The notes below the pieces were generated by a model that was not told where the DNA came from, searched no databases, and was given only the letters and a program-made list of their open reading frames with translations. Shown piece by piece: positions 10,499 to 23,550 of a DNA stretch of 64,000 nucleotides (the first letter of the stretch is position 1; each line of letters starts with the position of its first letter). This DNA is from Sequoia sempervirens (lineage: Eukaryota > Streptophyta > Pinopsida > Cupressales > Cupressaceae), in NCBI GenBank assembly GCA_007258455.2, contig VDFB02270651.1, positions 698,240,217 to 698,304,216 on the forward strand, read 5' to 3'. The translations under genes and the position numbers were made by a program.

Positions 10499-10747
10499 TG
10501 TCTACAGCTGGAAGGGGTTTCTAGAAGGCATGTGAAGTTGATTTCATCATCTAATCAGAATTTTCATTAATGACAAACTGGCATAATATTTTTTTCTCAT
10601 TGTTCCATGATGTAACTACTTTTATGCAATTGGATGATGATGTACCATGAGCTCCCAAATTAAATGTAACAACTTGATGCTTCTAGAAGTGCAATTGCAG
10701 CCATTGGATGAACTAAATCTTATACATTGATTAAAAATGTAATTCTC

Positions 10748-10756
10748 TATAAAAGG
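10748..10756 (+). promoter_or_regulatory. TATA-like box, possible promoter of an eroded LTR
   Basis: TATAAAAGG is a strong plant TATA match preceded by TTCTC. The next 200 bp hold AG-rich, non-coding sequence typical of an LTR R/U5 region, but no partner LTR or primer site was found, so the LTR reading is inference. Confidence 0.4.
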
Positions 10757-12291
10757 CCAGTGCCTTCTAATTTTTAAAGGGGGTCAGATTTAGGGGTTAG
10801 AATAGTTGATTAGAGGCTGTAAAAGCTAGAATTGGCTAAGTTAGAGAAGTGAGTAGATGTAGGAGAGAGGAGAGACTGGAAATTGTTATGTAATGTTGGA
10901 GAAGTTAATGCAATTGGATTGTTGATTTGACAAGATTTGTGTTACACTTTGACAGTTTATGGTTTCTTGTTCTCAATTCTCAATGTTAGATGTTATATTT
11001 CAGTTCTTTTGCAATAATGGTAAAATGTTAGTGATGTTGATCAATCTTCGGTCCATACTTTTAGCAATTTGTTGATTGTAATTTGTTGTGTAAAGTTAGT
11101 CTGGGCCTTAATTTGTGCTAAGTTCAACTATGGATACTTGTCTACATTGTTCCAGTTATTGGGTATGTGCATGAATATTCAAAGTCTAAAAATCTTCAAT
11201 TTTCTTAGAAGATTGCATCATTTCTATGGAGTTGTAGGCTCGTCCTTGATCAAACATAGATTGGTTTTATTGGAGATCTGTCCGTTTGTAGCATTCATCA
11301 TTATTGTGATTGATCTTAGGAGTTAGTTTAGAATAAAATCTCTTTCAACCCTTTCTCTTTTGATATTTTCTTTGAATCTGGGTTAGTTTTAGGATTAAAA
11401 GCATCACCATATTGTTGCATCTAATAAAAGTATGCTTCCAACATTGTTCACTTGTAAGGCCCCTTGTGATTACCAACATTTTCACATTTATCACTGAGTT
11501 GTTTATGCATTGTCAAGACCTAACATTAGAGACCTTGGGGTTATCTCTTGAGGCTTGCTGATAGAGATTTACCTTTCAAGAGAGATAGGATACTTGTATC
11601 TTGTCCGAGTTGTTGTTGTGCAGAAAACACCATCAACAACACATAGGTGGAGAGTCTTCACATGCAACTAGCAATAACTTTTGCTTCACATAGCACTTTC
11701 CTTTTGTTTTGTTCTCATGACTTTGGGTGCCTCTAAGTGAGTCAATAGAGATGACACTTTACACAATTTTTTTGATTCTTTTCGTGTTTTCTCACATTTT
11801 TTCAATAGCTACAAACAAATACATTGATCTCGTCATTTATAATAGTGTTTTAAGATGCATAGTAGGGATCTATTAATTTAGATGACTATTGTAACAACTC
11901 TATCTATAATTCCAAATTTTACTATATGTTTTTCTTCTCTTTTGAGAATTAACTTATTTTTTTTATTATTTCATTTGTACACTCAAATACCTCTTTCTAT
12001 AGGAACAATCATCTACCCAAATAGGGTAGGAATTTATCCTTTAAGAATAGAGTTATGCTTTGACCAAATACTTAGACTCATCGAGACCATTTGGGTCTTG
12101 AGTCACTCTCTAAGGACTACACTTAATGAAAATGTATTGAGGTCGTCATCCTTAGAGGTATATATAAAATGAATAAATTAACTTGAGACTCACCTTAGAA
12201 TTCAGCTCTAAGCCTCGAGGAATCAAGTGAAACCATTCGAGTTTCTTTCTAAGTATACAAGATTACATTTTAGCTTGTCTTTATATTAGAG
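10757..12291. other. Intergenic stretch, nothing recognised
   Basis: The open frames at 11069-11326 and 11882-12172 are short, hydrophobic and unlike any family I know. I see no RNA gene or clear repeat. Confidence 0.4.
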
Positions 12292-12295
12292 TCTT

Positions 12296-12953
12296 GGTAT
12301 GTGCAGGATCATCATGGAAAAACCAGGCCCTTAAGTGGCAAAAAATTTAGAAAAATTAGAGTTAAGCAACTTGACATAAAAATTTGAATAAGTTATCTAT
12401 ATTATTTCAAAAATATGTAAGAATAGAATCTGTAGCAAATTGAATGTAGTTTCTAAACTACTATGTTTTTTTTTTTTTTAAATCTATATAGTGAAAATTT
12501 GAAATTTCAAAGTAGTAGTACTTAAATTTCATGGAAAAAATAAGAAGTAGGTGTTTGTTTGACCACCCTAACCACAATAAAATGATAATATTTCCTTAAC
12601 TTGGTCAAAACTTCATGAAATTTTTTTTTTTTTTTAATCCTATAGTGTGTGAAGCATAGAATGTGATGCATATTTTGGATTCAAAAAATGTGATATCATT
12701 TGAAAGCTATATACGTTTTTCAATCAGCCTATCAATTAGGACTTTAGTCGTAATTCAAATAGAAAATTAATAATAATAATTTATTAAATTCAAAGTTACA
12801 AAGAATAATTTATATTGGTGGAAAGCTATGAATCTCTTTTAAAAACCCTTTTTGTTTCATCAATTTTGGGTTAAAAAAAAGTCGTCAGCCACATACCCTA
12901 CAAATACCCATCATATTGCCACTTTTTGGCCCATCATCATCCTGCACATACCC
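12296..12953. mobile_element. Non-autonomous terminal-inverted-repeat element, copy 1 (658 bp)
   Basis: The left end GGTATGTGCAGGATCATCAT matches the reverse complement of the right end (CATCATCCTGCACATACCC) over about 22 bp with two mismatches. TCTT flanks both sides (12292-12295, 12954-12957) and may be the target duplication. The interior is AT-rich and non-coding. It aligns along its whole length with 59990-60793 and, as far as the window reaches, with 63876-64000. Compared with copy 2 it lacks about 142 bp in the middle. I cannot assign the family to a transposon superfamily. Confidence 0.82.
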
Positions 12954-15900
12954 TCTTAAACCCTTTTCTAAATCAATAATCACTCTTAATTATCAAGAAT
13001 TTTATTAAAAAAATTAACCAATTGTAAGCATTCCCTAAGCCCATCCCCGAACGCTTGAGTATTGAGAACTTTGTTTCCCAAACTACCTACATACCCTACT
13101 TTCAAACGAGATCAAGGTGTAATGTATGTAGTTCTATTTTTTATTCTAAGTTGATGTGCACTATTATGTGGGTACACAACCTTTTGTAGGGTCCCTATTC
13201 CCTAGACAATTCCTCTATAATTGCTACCCACGAGGGGAGGCAATAGTCATAAGTAAATAGTCACCATGATTATTACTTATTTTATAACACAATGATCCCT
13301 ATTCTTGAAAAAGTATCCTCACCCTTGAGACCTTTGGAACTAAATTTTCATCCCAAAGATTTACAATAACATATCAATTTAAATAAATATTATTTTGAAT
13401 CCTTTAAGAGGTTTCTAAGCAGAACTAGCGGATTTAGGTTCATTTGTTTTATCTTTTTAGATTATCGATCCAAGAGAGATTACTTGTCCCTTAGATTTTT
13501 AACATTAAAATGTCTCTTATTTCTCCTCAGTGATTTAATGGGTCGATACCACATACATCATTATTGTAGTTGTGTTAGGATATAGATGTAGTAGTTCAAA
13601 GTACAATGATATTACTCATAAACATGGGGTAGAGGCATCATTGATACTGAATGTTGCTTGTTTTCTTTGTTTTCAACTCTTGATTAAAGTTTTCTAACTA
13701 AGAAAATAAATAATGAAATTTTCTAATACTAAAACAATTTCCCTTCCACTTTCTAATCACCAAGATCCTCAATGAGATTAGGTGAGAGTATACAATATAC
13801 ATAATTTTTAAATAAGCTTCATTTCTACTTTCTGATCACCAAGATCCCAATAAGGGTGATGTGAGAGTATATGGTGTATAGGATTTGATTTAATACTAAA
13901 CAACTAAAACAACATCCATTTATTCAATGGGGTTAGATGAATTCATCAACTTCTGTAGTGGGACAAAATTTACAATAATAATGAAATAAAAACATACTCT
14001 TCCACTTATTCAATGGTGAGTGTGAAAACCACTTTTTTAGTGAGGTAAGTGGCAATAAAAGAAATTCACTATTAATTTTGTGAAAGAGATAATTAAATGA
14101 ATAAACATGGATTACTTGCTAACACTAAATGCCTCCTACAAATTAAATTAATTTAAAAACATTAAGATAGAAATAAAAATGTAATTAAACTTTTCCACTT
14201 CTTTAGTGGTGAGTGTCATTCCACTTATTCAGTAGGTGAGTAGTGGTAAAATAAATTTACTAACATAATTTAATGGATGAAATAAAATTTAAGATAATAT
14301 GGTCAAAATAATTTGATAATATATGAGCTAATACTATTCAAAATCTTAAAATAAAACTAAACTATTATTAATTACACATTAAGATTTAAATGCTAACCAA
14401 TCATCATGATATTCAACAAGATATTTAATTATTAAGAAGGATAGAAAATACATTTCTACAATCAACATAATACAAAACCATTGAAATTTATGAAAATTAT
14501 CGTAATAAAAAACTACTATCAATTCCTTGTTGTATTCAAATTAATCATATCAACAATAGATCCTAATCCTAAAAGAAAAATATCAATATTTTTAAATTAA
14601 CAAATACAAATTCTTCAGTAAATAGAAACAAGAAACTTAATTCAAATTAAATTAAAGAAAATAAAATCAATACATTAATAAATATTATTAAATGGTGAAT
14701 CTAACATAAATTAAACAATAACTATATAATGAATTTACCATGTGCTTATCTAATCTAACAATTAATTCTATTAGTAATTCCTTTTAAATGACATTATAAC
14801 TATACCAAAAGAAGAATCTTTTATCACACATACTATTTGGAAACAAGACTATTAATAACGACAAATATGAAGTGTTAAAAACATTCTTTCCTATTTTTCC
14901 ACACCAAAAATGAAGTGATGGGTGAGTTAAAACTTTTGTCACATAGCTATTTACAGGTTTGGAGAAATACATTAAAATTAAAGGATGGAGACAAGGACAC
15001 CATATTAGTTTTAAAACCTCAAACTGGAAGATACCTAAAATAAAATAAGCCAAGCCATATTTCAGGAATACACTATTATCACTCTGAAATGAGGTGAGAC
15101 ACGATTTAATTTAATGAAGAACTGTATAATCTTTTAGAGCCTTTAAAAATCCTCAACCTAGACACCTTCACTCTCAAGTACACTAGTTTTTTTTACAATG
15201 AAAAGGTTCATTGAAAATGCTTGCAGGATAGTGCACAGAGGTATGCACCAATAAATTTGTAGGGAATACCTCAAAAATTTAGAAGCACCACGTCTCCTTA
15301 CTCCAAGCACGCACCATGCAAGGGCATCCATACTCCATTAATAAAACATTATGCACGTTTAGGAAGGGTGCATGTTGCATGGAGAAGATACGTGCCTCGT
15401 AATTTTTAGATAGATAGTGTAGGCCTTGTGAAATCTGACAGATGGACTTATTTCTAGAACACTTAATCATCTAAGATATAACATATTTCAAGGCAGTGTT
15501 TGATCATACTTGGTGAGTCAAGGGAAACACTAGATATTAAGTTGAAGCTATTCTTGGTCTTAGACTGATTTCCAACTTATAGCCTACTTTTGGACTCTCT
15601 TTAAATCAATATTAATATTATCAAATTCAAGATAGATTCCTTTTAATTTTGGTAAAAAATGCAATAAGAAATATGGACTTACTGTCTACAATAAATGTAT
15701 AACACAGATTGCATGAAATATCTCAGAAACAAAAAATGTAGATTGCAGTATGCATTGATCTATTGACATCTATCCTTAGAGCCATCTACAGTTTTTTAAT
15801 CTTTGCTTATATTGAAATCTCACACGAATACTTTGATGCAATACAAATAGAAAAAAATTGAAACTTAATCCAATGATTACCTAGAATTCACAGTGATTCT

Positions 15901-16252
15901 CACATACTCCATCCTTCCTGCCTCCCTCCTGCCTACTCCACCATACTTTTCCTCCTTCCTCCTCCATCCCCGATTACTGGGAAATTCTCTCCTTTTAAAG
16001 AACAACTGTGAGTGTCCCCACCTTTGCCATTCGAGATCACTTTTCCAGTAATAGGATCCATTATTACACCGTTACATCTGTTTCTTTTCTTCTTTTTCTA
16101 AACTGAAACTTAGCTTGATTTTCCTTAATGAATTAGACCATTCTAGTCTTTATGGTCGTTACCTTAAAAGTGTTATCGTGGTTCATTATACTATCATTCA
16201 ATTGTTTTAAAACATGTATTGGGTGTAAAAGAATTTCCAGTTTAGTTTTCTA
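12954..16252. other. Very AT-rich intergenic stretch with scattered short repeats
   Basis: No gene is supported. Between 13740 and 14240 a motif like TTCCACTTATTCAATGGTGAGTG recurs at irregular spacing. A pyrimidine-rich patch lies at 15905-15970. The minus-strand frames at 14784-15053 and 15279-15470 have no recognisable motif. Confidence 0.4.
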
Positions 16253-16263
16253 TTTTTTTTTTT
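16253..16263 (-). other. LINE poly(A) tail
   Basis: A T-run on the plus strand corresponds to an A-tail at the 3' end of the minus-strand LINE, directly beyond an AT-rich 3' UTR. It fixes the insertion boundary. Confidence 0.6.
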
Positions 16264-16599
16264 AAATATATATTTTTTAATTATTGATTTAAGAAAAAAA
16301 ATCAAATTACATCAAAGAAACAAATATAGAACTACCATCTGAGTGCAATGGTGCCTAGTAAGCCATAAAAAAATACCAACAATAAAATAAGTTGCAACAT
16401 CTATATTACCAACAACAACAATTAAAAAATAGCAGCAAAACACACTACTACAACTATATAAACAACAAAAAAAACATGCTGCTACAGCTATATTAATAGT
16501 AGCAACAACTATAATAGCAGATACATTGAATAATGTTGATAAAAGGGAGGTATTGAAACATAGAACAAGTAAATGGATAATCGTTTCATAGAGAATCAA

Positions 16600-17867
16600 A
16601 TAACTCAGCATCCAAAGAGCAGAGGTACTGCCATGACCTCCAAGTCCACCAAGAAAATGCCTCCTTAATAAGCCATTTATCCTTCAACCCGATGTAGTTG
16701 TGCTTGAACATTGTAGATATCTAGTTATTTTAAGCTCATTGTTAGTTTGTAAAAAATATCCAAGCACATCAACCAAATTTGTAATCTACATAGAAAGATT
16801 CCAACATATTATTTGAAGTTTAATTCTGTGGGGCTGATATGTGCCATAGAAGACTGCAAAGCAACAAAACTTCTAGATGAATTTGAGAATGACTTGCCTG
16901 TATGGTTGTGTAAGGATATTGTGATGGGGGGAAATACCAAGGAGAGAAGTTTTCCATGACCAAGTATGTTTAAAGAGGGTAGGAAGCAAAGAAAAAAGGT
17001 ACTACCACAGGCTGTGAGCATGAGGGAAAAACCAAAAAGCATGTTTTATAGATTCAAATTTGGCACAAAAAGGACATAATAAAGGAGGATGGAGAAATTT
17101 GAGGAAATTAACAATAGGAAGTTTAACATAAAGATTCTTCCATGGCAAGATCTGGGCTTGAGCATCAACTTTAGACTTCCAAATTTGAAGGCTAGTCTCA
17201 TTCCACTTTGATTGACTAAACTTACAATTCCACTTGACATTGAGACGAGGTGAGAGAAAAAATGAAGGAAGAAGTTGTTTATAGATAGTTTTGGGAGGGA
17301 AGAAGTGGATATTGCATTGTTTAGGCCACTTCCAATCTTTCCAAAAAATAGAAGGATTAGGAGATGACAAGAGACAAAATAGATCAGGGGAGACCAGTTG
17401 CTGAATTTGAAACAGTGGTTATTTAGTGGAAGGGGCCAAGTTAGACTCGGTTCGTAGTTGCTGCCAAGATTTCCAATTGAAGCTGATGGGATCCCACAAA
17501 TCACGAAACACTTAAATTTCCTCTTTAGAGAGATATCTACCTTTAAAACTTTTAATTGTCCCAAGGGGTATGCCATCTTGCTGAATTAGATGACTCCACC
17601 ATATGAAGGAGTTTACAAAGATGAGACCATGAATGAGGGATTGATCATCCCAAACCAATTTCTTGGAGGTGATTTGGTTAGCTTTCCAAATAGAGTAGAA
17701 TGATGCAGAACCATTTGTTTTAAAGTAAGGAGCCAAAAGAAGCTTATCATTCCAATTGACCTTATCCTAGGCACAATTAACAATAGAAGATTGAATGCAG
17801 ATCAAACCAAATGCTTCCAAGGAGCCTCTCCTTCCAAAGAACGCATGATCCATTTAGTAGTGAGGCC
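16600..17867 (-). pseudogene. LINE ORF2, C-terminal part (zf-RVT segment)
   Basis: This is the downstream half of ORF2, read on the minus strand from the copia insertion point. At 17002-17370 one frame gives FWKDWKWPKQ near its start, a WKSKV segment, then LCPFCAKFESIKHAF and FFPHAHSLW. This Cys-x2-Cys...His pattern closing with a Trp is the zf-RVT module found after plant LINE reverse transcriptases. An overlapping longer open frame at 17046-17576 lacks these features and is a shadow. Weaker matching sequence continues to about 16600. The N-terminal edge continues the frame left at 25590. Confidence 0.78.
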
Positions 17868-17872
17868 TTGAT

Positions 17873-19515
17873 TGTTGCAAGTATGAAGGTTTTTTCATTG
17901 ATGTCAACAAGAAGTCTACTGATCGGTGTTGTCATTGATGCCAACTATGGGATGAAGATGTTGAGGATATTGAAAAAATTGTGAAAAAGAGGAAAACAGG
18001 TTGTGCATGTGTAGTTGAGACCTTGAGGAAATGTCGTGAGTACATGGAGCTATATTTTTGTTGTAGATTCTAAAGATGAGTTGCAATGAAGTCATGAGCT
18101 GAGATGATGTCTCTAGTACTTGGTTTCCAAGTGCTTTTGAGAAAATTTGATAAACAAAGTAAACTGTGTTGTGCAAGTGTTCATAGTATGCTCTGGTATT
18201 GTGCTCCATGTTTATTCTATATTGATGCTATTCCTGTGTGGATCTTCTAGGGTATTCAAGGTTGTTATAGGTTGCTATATTCAAAATTTGGGTTTTTGGA
18301 TTGTTGTATAGTGTGAGATATTTTCACCAATTTGTGAGCTAGTCTTTCAGTGATGTTTTCTGTGGTTTGGGAGAAATGTATTTTCTTCATGTTTCTCCAC
18401 TATTTGGCTTCAGCTTGTGTAGATTTGGGAAGTTTCTTATAATGCTTGTATCCTTCTGTATTCAAGTTTTTACTTAATTTCTAAGTGTAGTACAAAGTGA
18501 GTTTATTTTATCAGTATGCAAATAAGGGTTACCAATTATTTTGAGTTGGAGTGTTTATATGATGTGAGCTTGGATTAAGTGTTTGATGAATCTTAAGTAG
18601 TTCATTAACTATTTTGGATCATGTTCAAGTGAATTATGTTTTCTAGAAGTTTCAGATTAATTTGAGGAAGCGTATACTTAATCTTTATAGTGTTTAACCT
18701 AGATGTTGGTTGACCTTGTATTTAACACTACATGCGAGGATCGTAGAAGCGTGTTGAATTGTGTTGGGATATATTTGGGTCCTAGTTAAGGATTTTTATA
18801 GGCCGCATTTCATTCCTATCCATCGCAGGAATGTTTAAGAGTTGACCTATTTTGAATTTGTATGTATAATGGTTAATTTCCAATATTGGAGAAGGTTTTT
18901 GAGGTTGAGATTGATATAAATATGTATGGTGTTATTGTGAGTTGGGGGATGAAAGAAGTAAGAAGCAAGATAAATCTGACAAATGTTGATGAGATTGATG
19001 TGTGTGATGTGAATTTGAGCATATCAATGTGAATTTCAATGTTAGGGTTCGTGAAGGTAGTGAGCTGAAGGCATCCAAAATATTACATGTGAGACTATGA
19101 AAGGATGCAAGCAATTGTGGTGGATTCTTTGTTTCATTGAGAAGTGTTCTCTATGTAAAATTCTTCTTCTATCTTCTTGTATTATTTTTGTGGTAGTGAG
19201 CCCTATTGTGATCCTTTTGGACAGTATGTCCTATTTTGGCAGTGAGCCCTTTTTTACCAGTTTTTCGATTACTTATATTGTGAGTTAACCTTCATTGTGG
19301 TTTTTTCCTCGTTGAATTTTCCATGTAAATACATGGTGTCCTCTTGTATATGGTGTTGCGATTTTAGTTTTTGTTATGTGCTTTTCATGTTTAATTTTAC
19401 TAACAAAATAAGGGTTTAATGAATGCTTGTGGATCTAATTACTATCAAGGGTTTTGAAGGCTTAATTTGCTACAATTGATTAATCCCCCTCTCAGTTGTC
19501 TTATTCATTTCAACA
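17873..19515 (+). repeat. 5' LTR of copia element 1
   Basis: Starts TGTTGCAAGTATGAAGG and ends TTTCAACA. It contains a TATA box at 18915-18923. The 3' third carries several copies of an AGTGAGCCC motif (about 19195-19250) that also occurs in the LTRs near 35170-35300 and 37325. Confidence 0.92.
18915..18923 (+). promoter_or_regulatory. TATA box in 5' LTR of copia element 1
   Basis: TATAAATAT follows GGTTGAGATTGA and is repeated at 24985-24993 in the 3' LTR and as TATAAATAA at 37070 in copia element 2. Conservation between copies supports a real promoter element. Confidence 0.65.
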
Positions 19516-19517
19516 AT

Positions 19518-19529
19518 TGGTATCAGAGA
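19518..19529 (+). promoter_or_regulatory. Primer-binding site of copia element 1
   Basis: TGGTATCAGAGA lies 2 bases after the LTR end and matches 11 of 12 bases of the usual initiator tRNA-Met site. Confidence 0.88.
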
Positions 19530-19584
19530 AATGTTCCTTGGTGAAGAGATTAACCACTTGAGGTAGATCTAGGATAGTGAACAA

Positions 19585-20388
19585 GGTTGCTTTGGAATTC
19601 CCTAGATTCGATGGCTCGGATTATGCATTCTAGAAGACAAATATTGAAGGATATCTAGAAGCTTAGGGATATGAGATTAAGAAGGCTTATCAAACTACAT
19701 ATACTCCACCTCTGAATGGTTTTTGAATGTTCAATTAATAAAATTTATGAGTTTGAAGACTACAAAAGAATTTTGGGATAAGCTAGAAATAATTTATGAA
19801 GGATATCTAAAGGTTAAACAAGAAAATTTGTAGAACTTGAAGGAAAAGTTTGAAATGATGCAAATGTTGGATGAAGAAAAAATTAAAGGCTACATACAAA
19901 GAGTTGATGAGTTGATAAGTGCTATGAGAGGCCTTGGTGCAATAGTTAAAGAATCTAAAGTAGTGAAGAAAGTTATCAAATCACTTCCTGATTGTTATAG
20001 TGAAAAGGTATCTGCTATTGAGGAAATTGTTGATTTTGACAATTATTCTAGAGATCAGTTGATTAGCACATTAATTTCATTTGAAATGATAAAACTAAAG
20101 AAAGATACAAAAGTAGAGATTTCTTTCAAGGTTGGTAAATCAAATAAGGTTGAAGATTTAGATGAAGAAGATCTTGATGATTTGGAAGCTAACTTTGTGA
20201 GGAAGATAAAAAAGGGCACTGATAAGTACAAAGGTAAATTACCTTTCAAATGTTTTAGCTATTGTGGTATAGGTCATTATGCTTCAAGAAGTCTAAAAAG
20301 AGATATAAACAATAAGAATAATGAAAACAAAGGAAAAATGTTTAAGAAAGCTTACTATGTGAGAGAAGATACTAGAATTTTTTTATGA
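19585..20388 (+). pseudogene. Copia element 1 gag (UBN2-type, with altered zinc knuckle)
   Basis: Coding similarity starts near 19585 with a FPRFDGSDYAF segment, broken by stops. The longest intact part, 19837-20388, holds a UBN2-type capsid (SAMRGLGAIVKESKVVKKVI, then SLPDCYSEKV), an acidic linker, and a zinc knuckle reading CFSYCGIGHYASRS. The spacing of the Cys pair is altered and the last Cys is now Ser, so RNA binding would be impaired. Gag forms the particle and binds the RNA. Part of the same element as 20530-23550. Confidence 0.85.
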
Positions 20389-20529
20389 TGAATCTGATTA
20401 TGGAGTTTTTGATGATGATGAATGTTGTTTTTGGATATAAAAGAAGAATATATTTTTGCTAACCCTAAAATTTGTGTGAAGGAAAGTGTTTTGGAGATGA
20501 AGGATAAGGTTTAAGGTACTTTGGTAACT

Positions 20530-23500
20530 GCTTATCATGTCAAAGAGGATAAGAATTATTGGGTTGTTGATAGTGGCTACTCTAATCACATGACTGAAAA
20601 AAAAAAAAAAGTAAGCTTGTTAAACTTGAAAAATATGATGAAGGATTAGTTAAATTTGGAGATGATTTAGGAGCTAAGTTTTGTGGAATAGGTTCAATCA
20701 GCTTTGATGGCAAGCATAATACTGACAATATTTACTATATTAAGGTTTAAGACATAACATTTTGAGTCTTGGAAAAATGTGTATAAAAGGATATAATCTT
20801 GTGTTTAAGGATGAAACATGTGAGATTTGGAAAGGGTCCAGAACTGTGATTGCTATTGGTAACATAACAAATGGAAACATCTATTAGCTTAAGGGTGTTG
20901 ATGGTCATTGCTTTATGTATCATATTAATGATAGTTGGTTATGGAACTGGAGGATGTGTCACATGAATTTTGATAATTTGGCAAGAATTAGTTGAGTTCA
21001 TGTGGAGAGAGATTTACCTAGAATCAAAAAGCCTATGAATGTTGTTTGTGAGAGTTGATAATTTTGAAAAATAATGAGTAGCTTTAAAGGAAAGGAACAA
21101 TTTTCTACCAGACTACTAGAATTAGTGCACATAGATCTTTTTGGTCCTATAATGGTGATAAGTCTACAAGGTGACATGTACTTTATGATTTTGATTGATG
21201 ATTATTCTAGAATGGCATGGGTTACATTTCTTAAAGAGAAATTTGATGCATTAGATAAATTCAAGGCATTTAAAGCTATGGTTGAGAATGAAATGTATTT
21301 AAAAATTAAATGTTTAAGGTCTGATAGAGGTGGTGAATTCACCTCTAATGAGTCTAATATGTTTTGTGAAGTTCATGGAATAAAGAGACATTTGTTTGCC
21401 CCTAGAACTCCTCAACGAAATGGAGTTGTTGAAAGGAAAAATAATTTTTTTCAAGAAGCCACAAGGACTATGATGAAATATGAAAATCTACCAGAAGTTT
21501 ACTGGAAAGAAGCTATTCATACTATTGTTTACATACTTAACAGAGTTCAAGATAAAGCTAACATTACAAAGACTCTTATGAGCTATGGTATGGAATGATT
21601 CCTATTGTGAATCACTTTGGAGTATTTGGAAGCAAATGCTACATCAAAAGAGGAGAAGAAAACTTAGGAAAATTTGATGAAGGTATCTTCCTTGGATATT
21701 CCAATAAAATATTTAAGATTACATGTGTTACAATAAGAGGATGAGAAAGATAATTGAAAGTGCTAATGTTAAAGTTGATGAAAACTTGCAAAATTCTATT
21801 ATAGTGGATGGATATGTATCAGATGAACCTGATTGTATAGAAAAAGAAGAAAAAGTTGATAGACAAGAAATGCAAAATGAAGAGGAAGAAGCTTTGGAGA
21901 AGACTCCTAAGACCCCTAAGTATGTGCAAAAGAATCATTCTAAAGATAAAATTATTGGAGAAAAGAGGAAAGGTGTATTGACAAGAAGAAAAGCTACTGA
22001 TGTTGAGGTAAATTTGTGTTTAATTTCTAAAGTTGAACCTAAAATGGTGATTGAAGCATGTAAATATTAACATTGGATGAAAGAAATGGAAGAACTTATG
22101 TAGATAGAGAAAAAATAGACTTGGGAATTGGTTTGTAGACCAGAAAATAAAAACATAATTGTAACTAAATGGGTATTTAGGAACAAGCTGAATGAGAATG
22201 GAGAAGTAGTAAGAAATAAGGCAAGACTTGTGTGCCAGGGTTACTCACAAGTAGAAGGTATAGACCTTGAGGATAATTCATCTCTTGTGGCTAGGATGGA
22301 AGCTATCAAAATGTTTTTGGCATTTGCAACACATAAAGACTTTAAGGTTTATTAGATGGTTGTGGATTCTTCTTTTCTAAATGGTGAATTAGAAGAAGAG
22401 GTTTACATGGAACAACCAGAAGGTTTTCAGCTATCAGATCAATTGGATATGGTATGCAAGTTGAAGAATGCCCTATATGGATTGAAGCAAGATCCTAGAC
22501 CTTGGTATGCAAAATTGGATAGGTATTAAATGTTACAACAAGGATTCAAAAAGGGCACCATAGATAGTAATCTTTACTTTAAAATTGAGGAAGACAAAAT
22601 CTTGATAATAGTTGTATTTGCATATGATATTATCTTTGGTGGAAATGAGGCTATGTAAGAAGTTTGCAAAGGAAATATAGAAAGAGTTTGAAATGTCAGT
22701 GCTTCGGGAAATGAATTTCTTTCTTGGGCTACAAATCAATCAAATAGATAAAGGAATATTCATTTCATACTTTATGTCAAAGAGATGTTGAAGAAGTTTG
22801 GAATGGATGACTCCAAACTAGTATGTACTCCTATGGTGACTAGTCGTAAACTAAGCAAAGATGATGATTCACTTAAGGCTGATTAGAGAAATTATAGATC
22901 TATGATTGGTAGAATACTATATCTAACTGTTACTAGACCAAATATCATGCATGCAATTTTTCTTGTAGCTAGATTTAAAGAAGATCCTAAAGAAACACAT
23001 TTTGTAGTAGTGAAGAGGATATTTAGACACTTAAGAGGCACTCTAGATTATGTCTTATGGTATCCTAAGGATACTAATTTCACATTAAGTGCTTATACAA
23101 ATATAGATTGGGTTGGTTGTGTTGATGATAGGAAAAGTATAAGTGGTGGTGCATTCTTTCTTGGATGTAGATTGGTGTCATGGTTGAGTTTAGTTTCTTT
23201 GTCTATTGGAGAGGCTAAACATATTACAACAACATCATATTGTACATAGGTATTATGGATTAGACAAACATTGAAGGATATCAGAGTTGTATAGATGAGC
23301 CTATATCTATCTTTTGTGACAATACAAGTACGATTAATATTTCAAAGAATCCAATGATGCATTCAAGGAAATAGCATATATCTATCAGGTATCACTTTTT
23401 AAGAGAAAATGCTATGGAGAATGAAGTAAATCTTGAGTATGTTCCTACAAAGGATTAGATTGCTGATATATTTACTAAGGCTCTTCCTAAAGATACTTTT

Positions 23501-23550
23501 GAGTATCTCTAGGAGAAGTTGGGGGTTACTGCCCCTCCTTTCTTGAACTA
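20530..23550 (+). pseudogene. Copia element 1 pol (protease, integrase, RT, RNase H), degenerate
   Basis: The protease site reads WVVDSGYSNHMT near 20561-20596, followed by an A-run that shifts the frame. Integrase at 21074-21598 keeps its acidic residues in LIDDYSRMAWV, LRSDRGGEF and NGVVERKN. Reverse transcriptase spans about 22080-22760, with [20 protein letters not shown] at its start. The catalytic YVDD box instead reads FAYD near 22616-22630, losing one metal-binding Asp. RNase H (22902-23249 and on to about 23550) has an Asn where the first Asp of the ADADWAG-like motif belongs. The order protease-integrase-RT-RNase H is diagnostic of Ty1/copia. Multiple stops and frameshifts. Confidence 0.92.

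Noticed and set aside
16312..16611. 99-residue hydrophobic minus-strand frame suggesting a membrane protein
   Set aside because: It falls in the LINE 3' UTR, and the hydrophobicity comes from AT-rich codons.
17046..17576. A 176-residue minus-strand open frame
   Set aside because: It overlaps the LINE C-terminal region, but the zf-RVT Cys/His pattern is in a different frame (17002-17370), so this one is a shadow.
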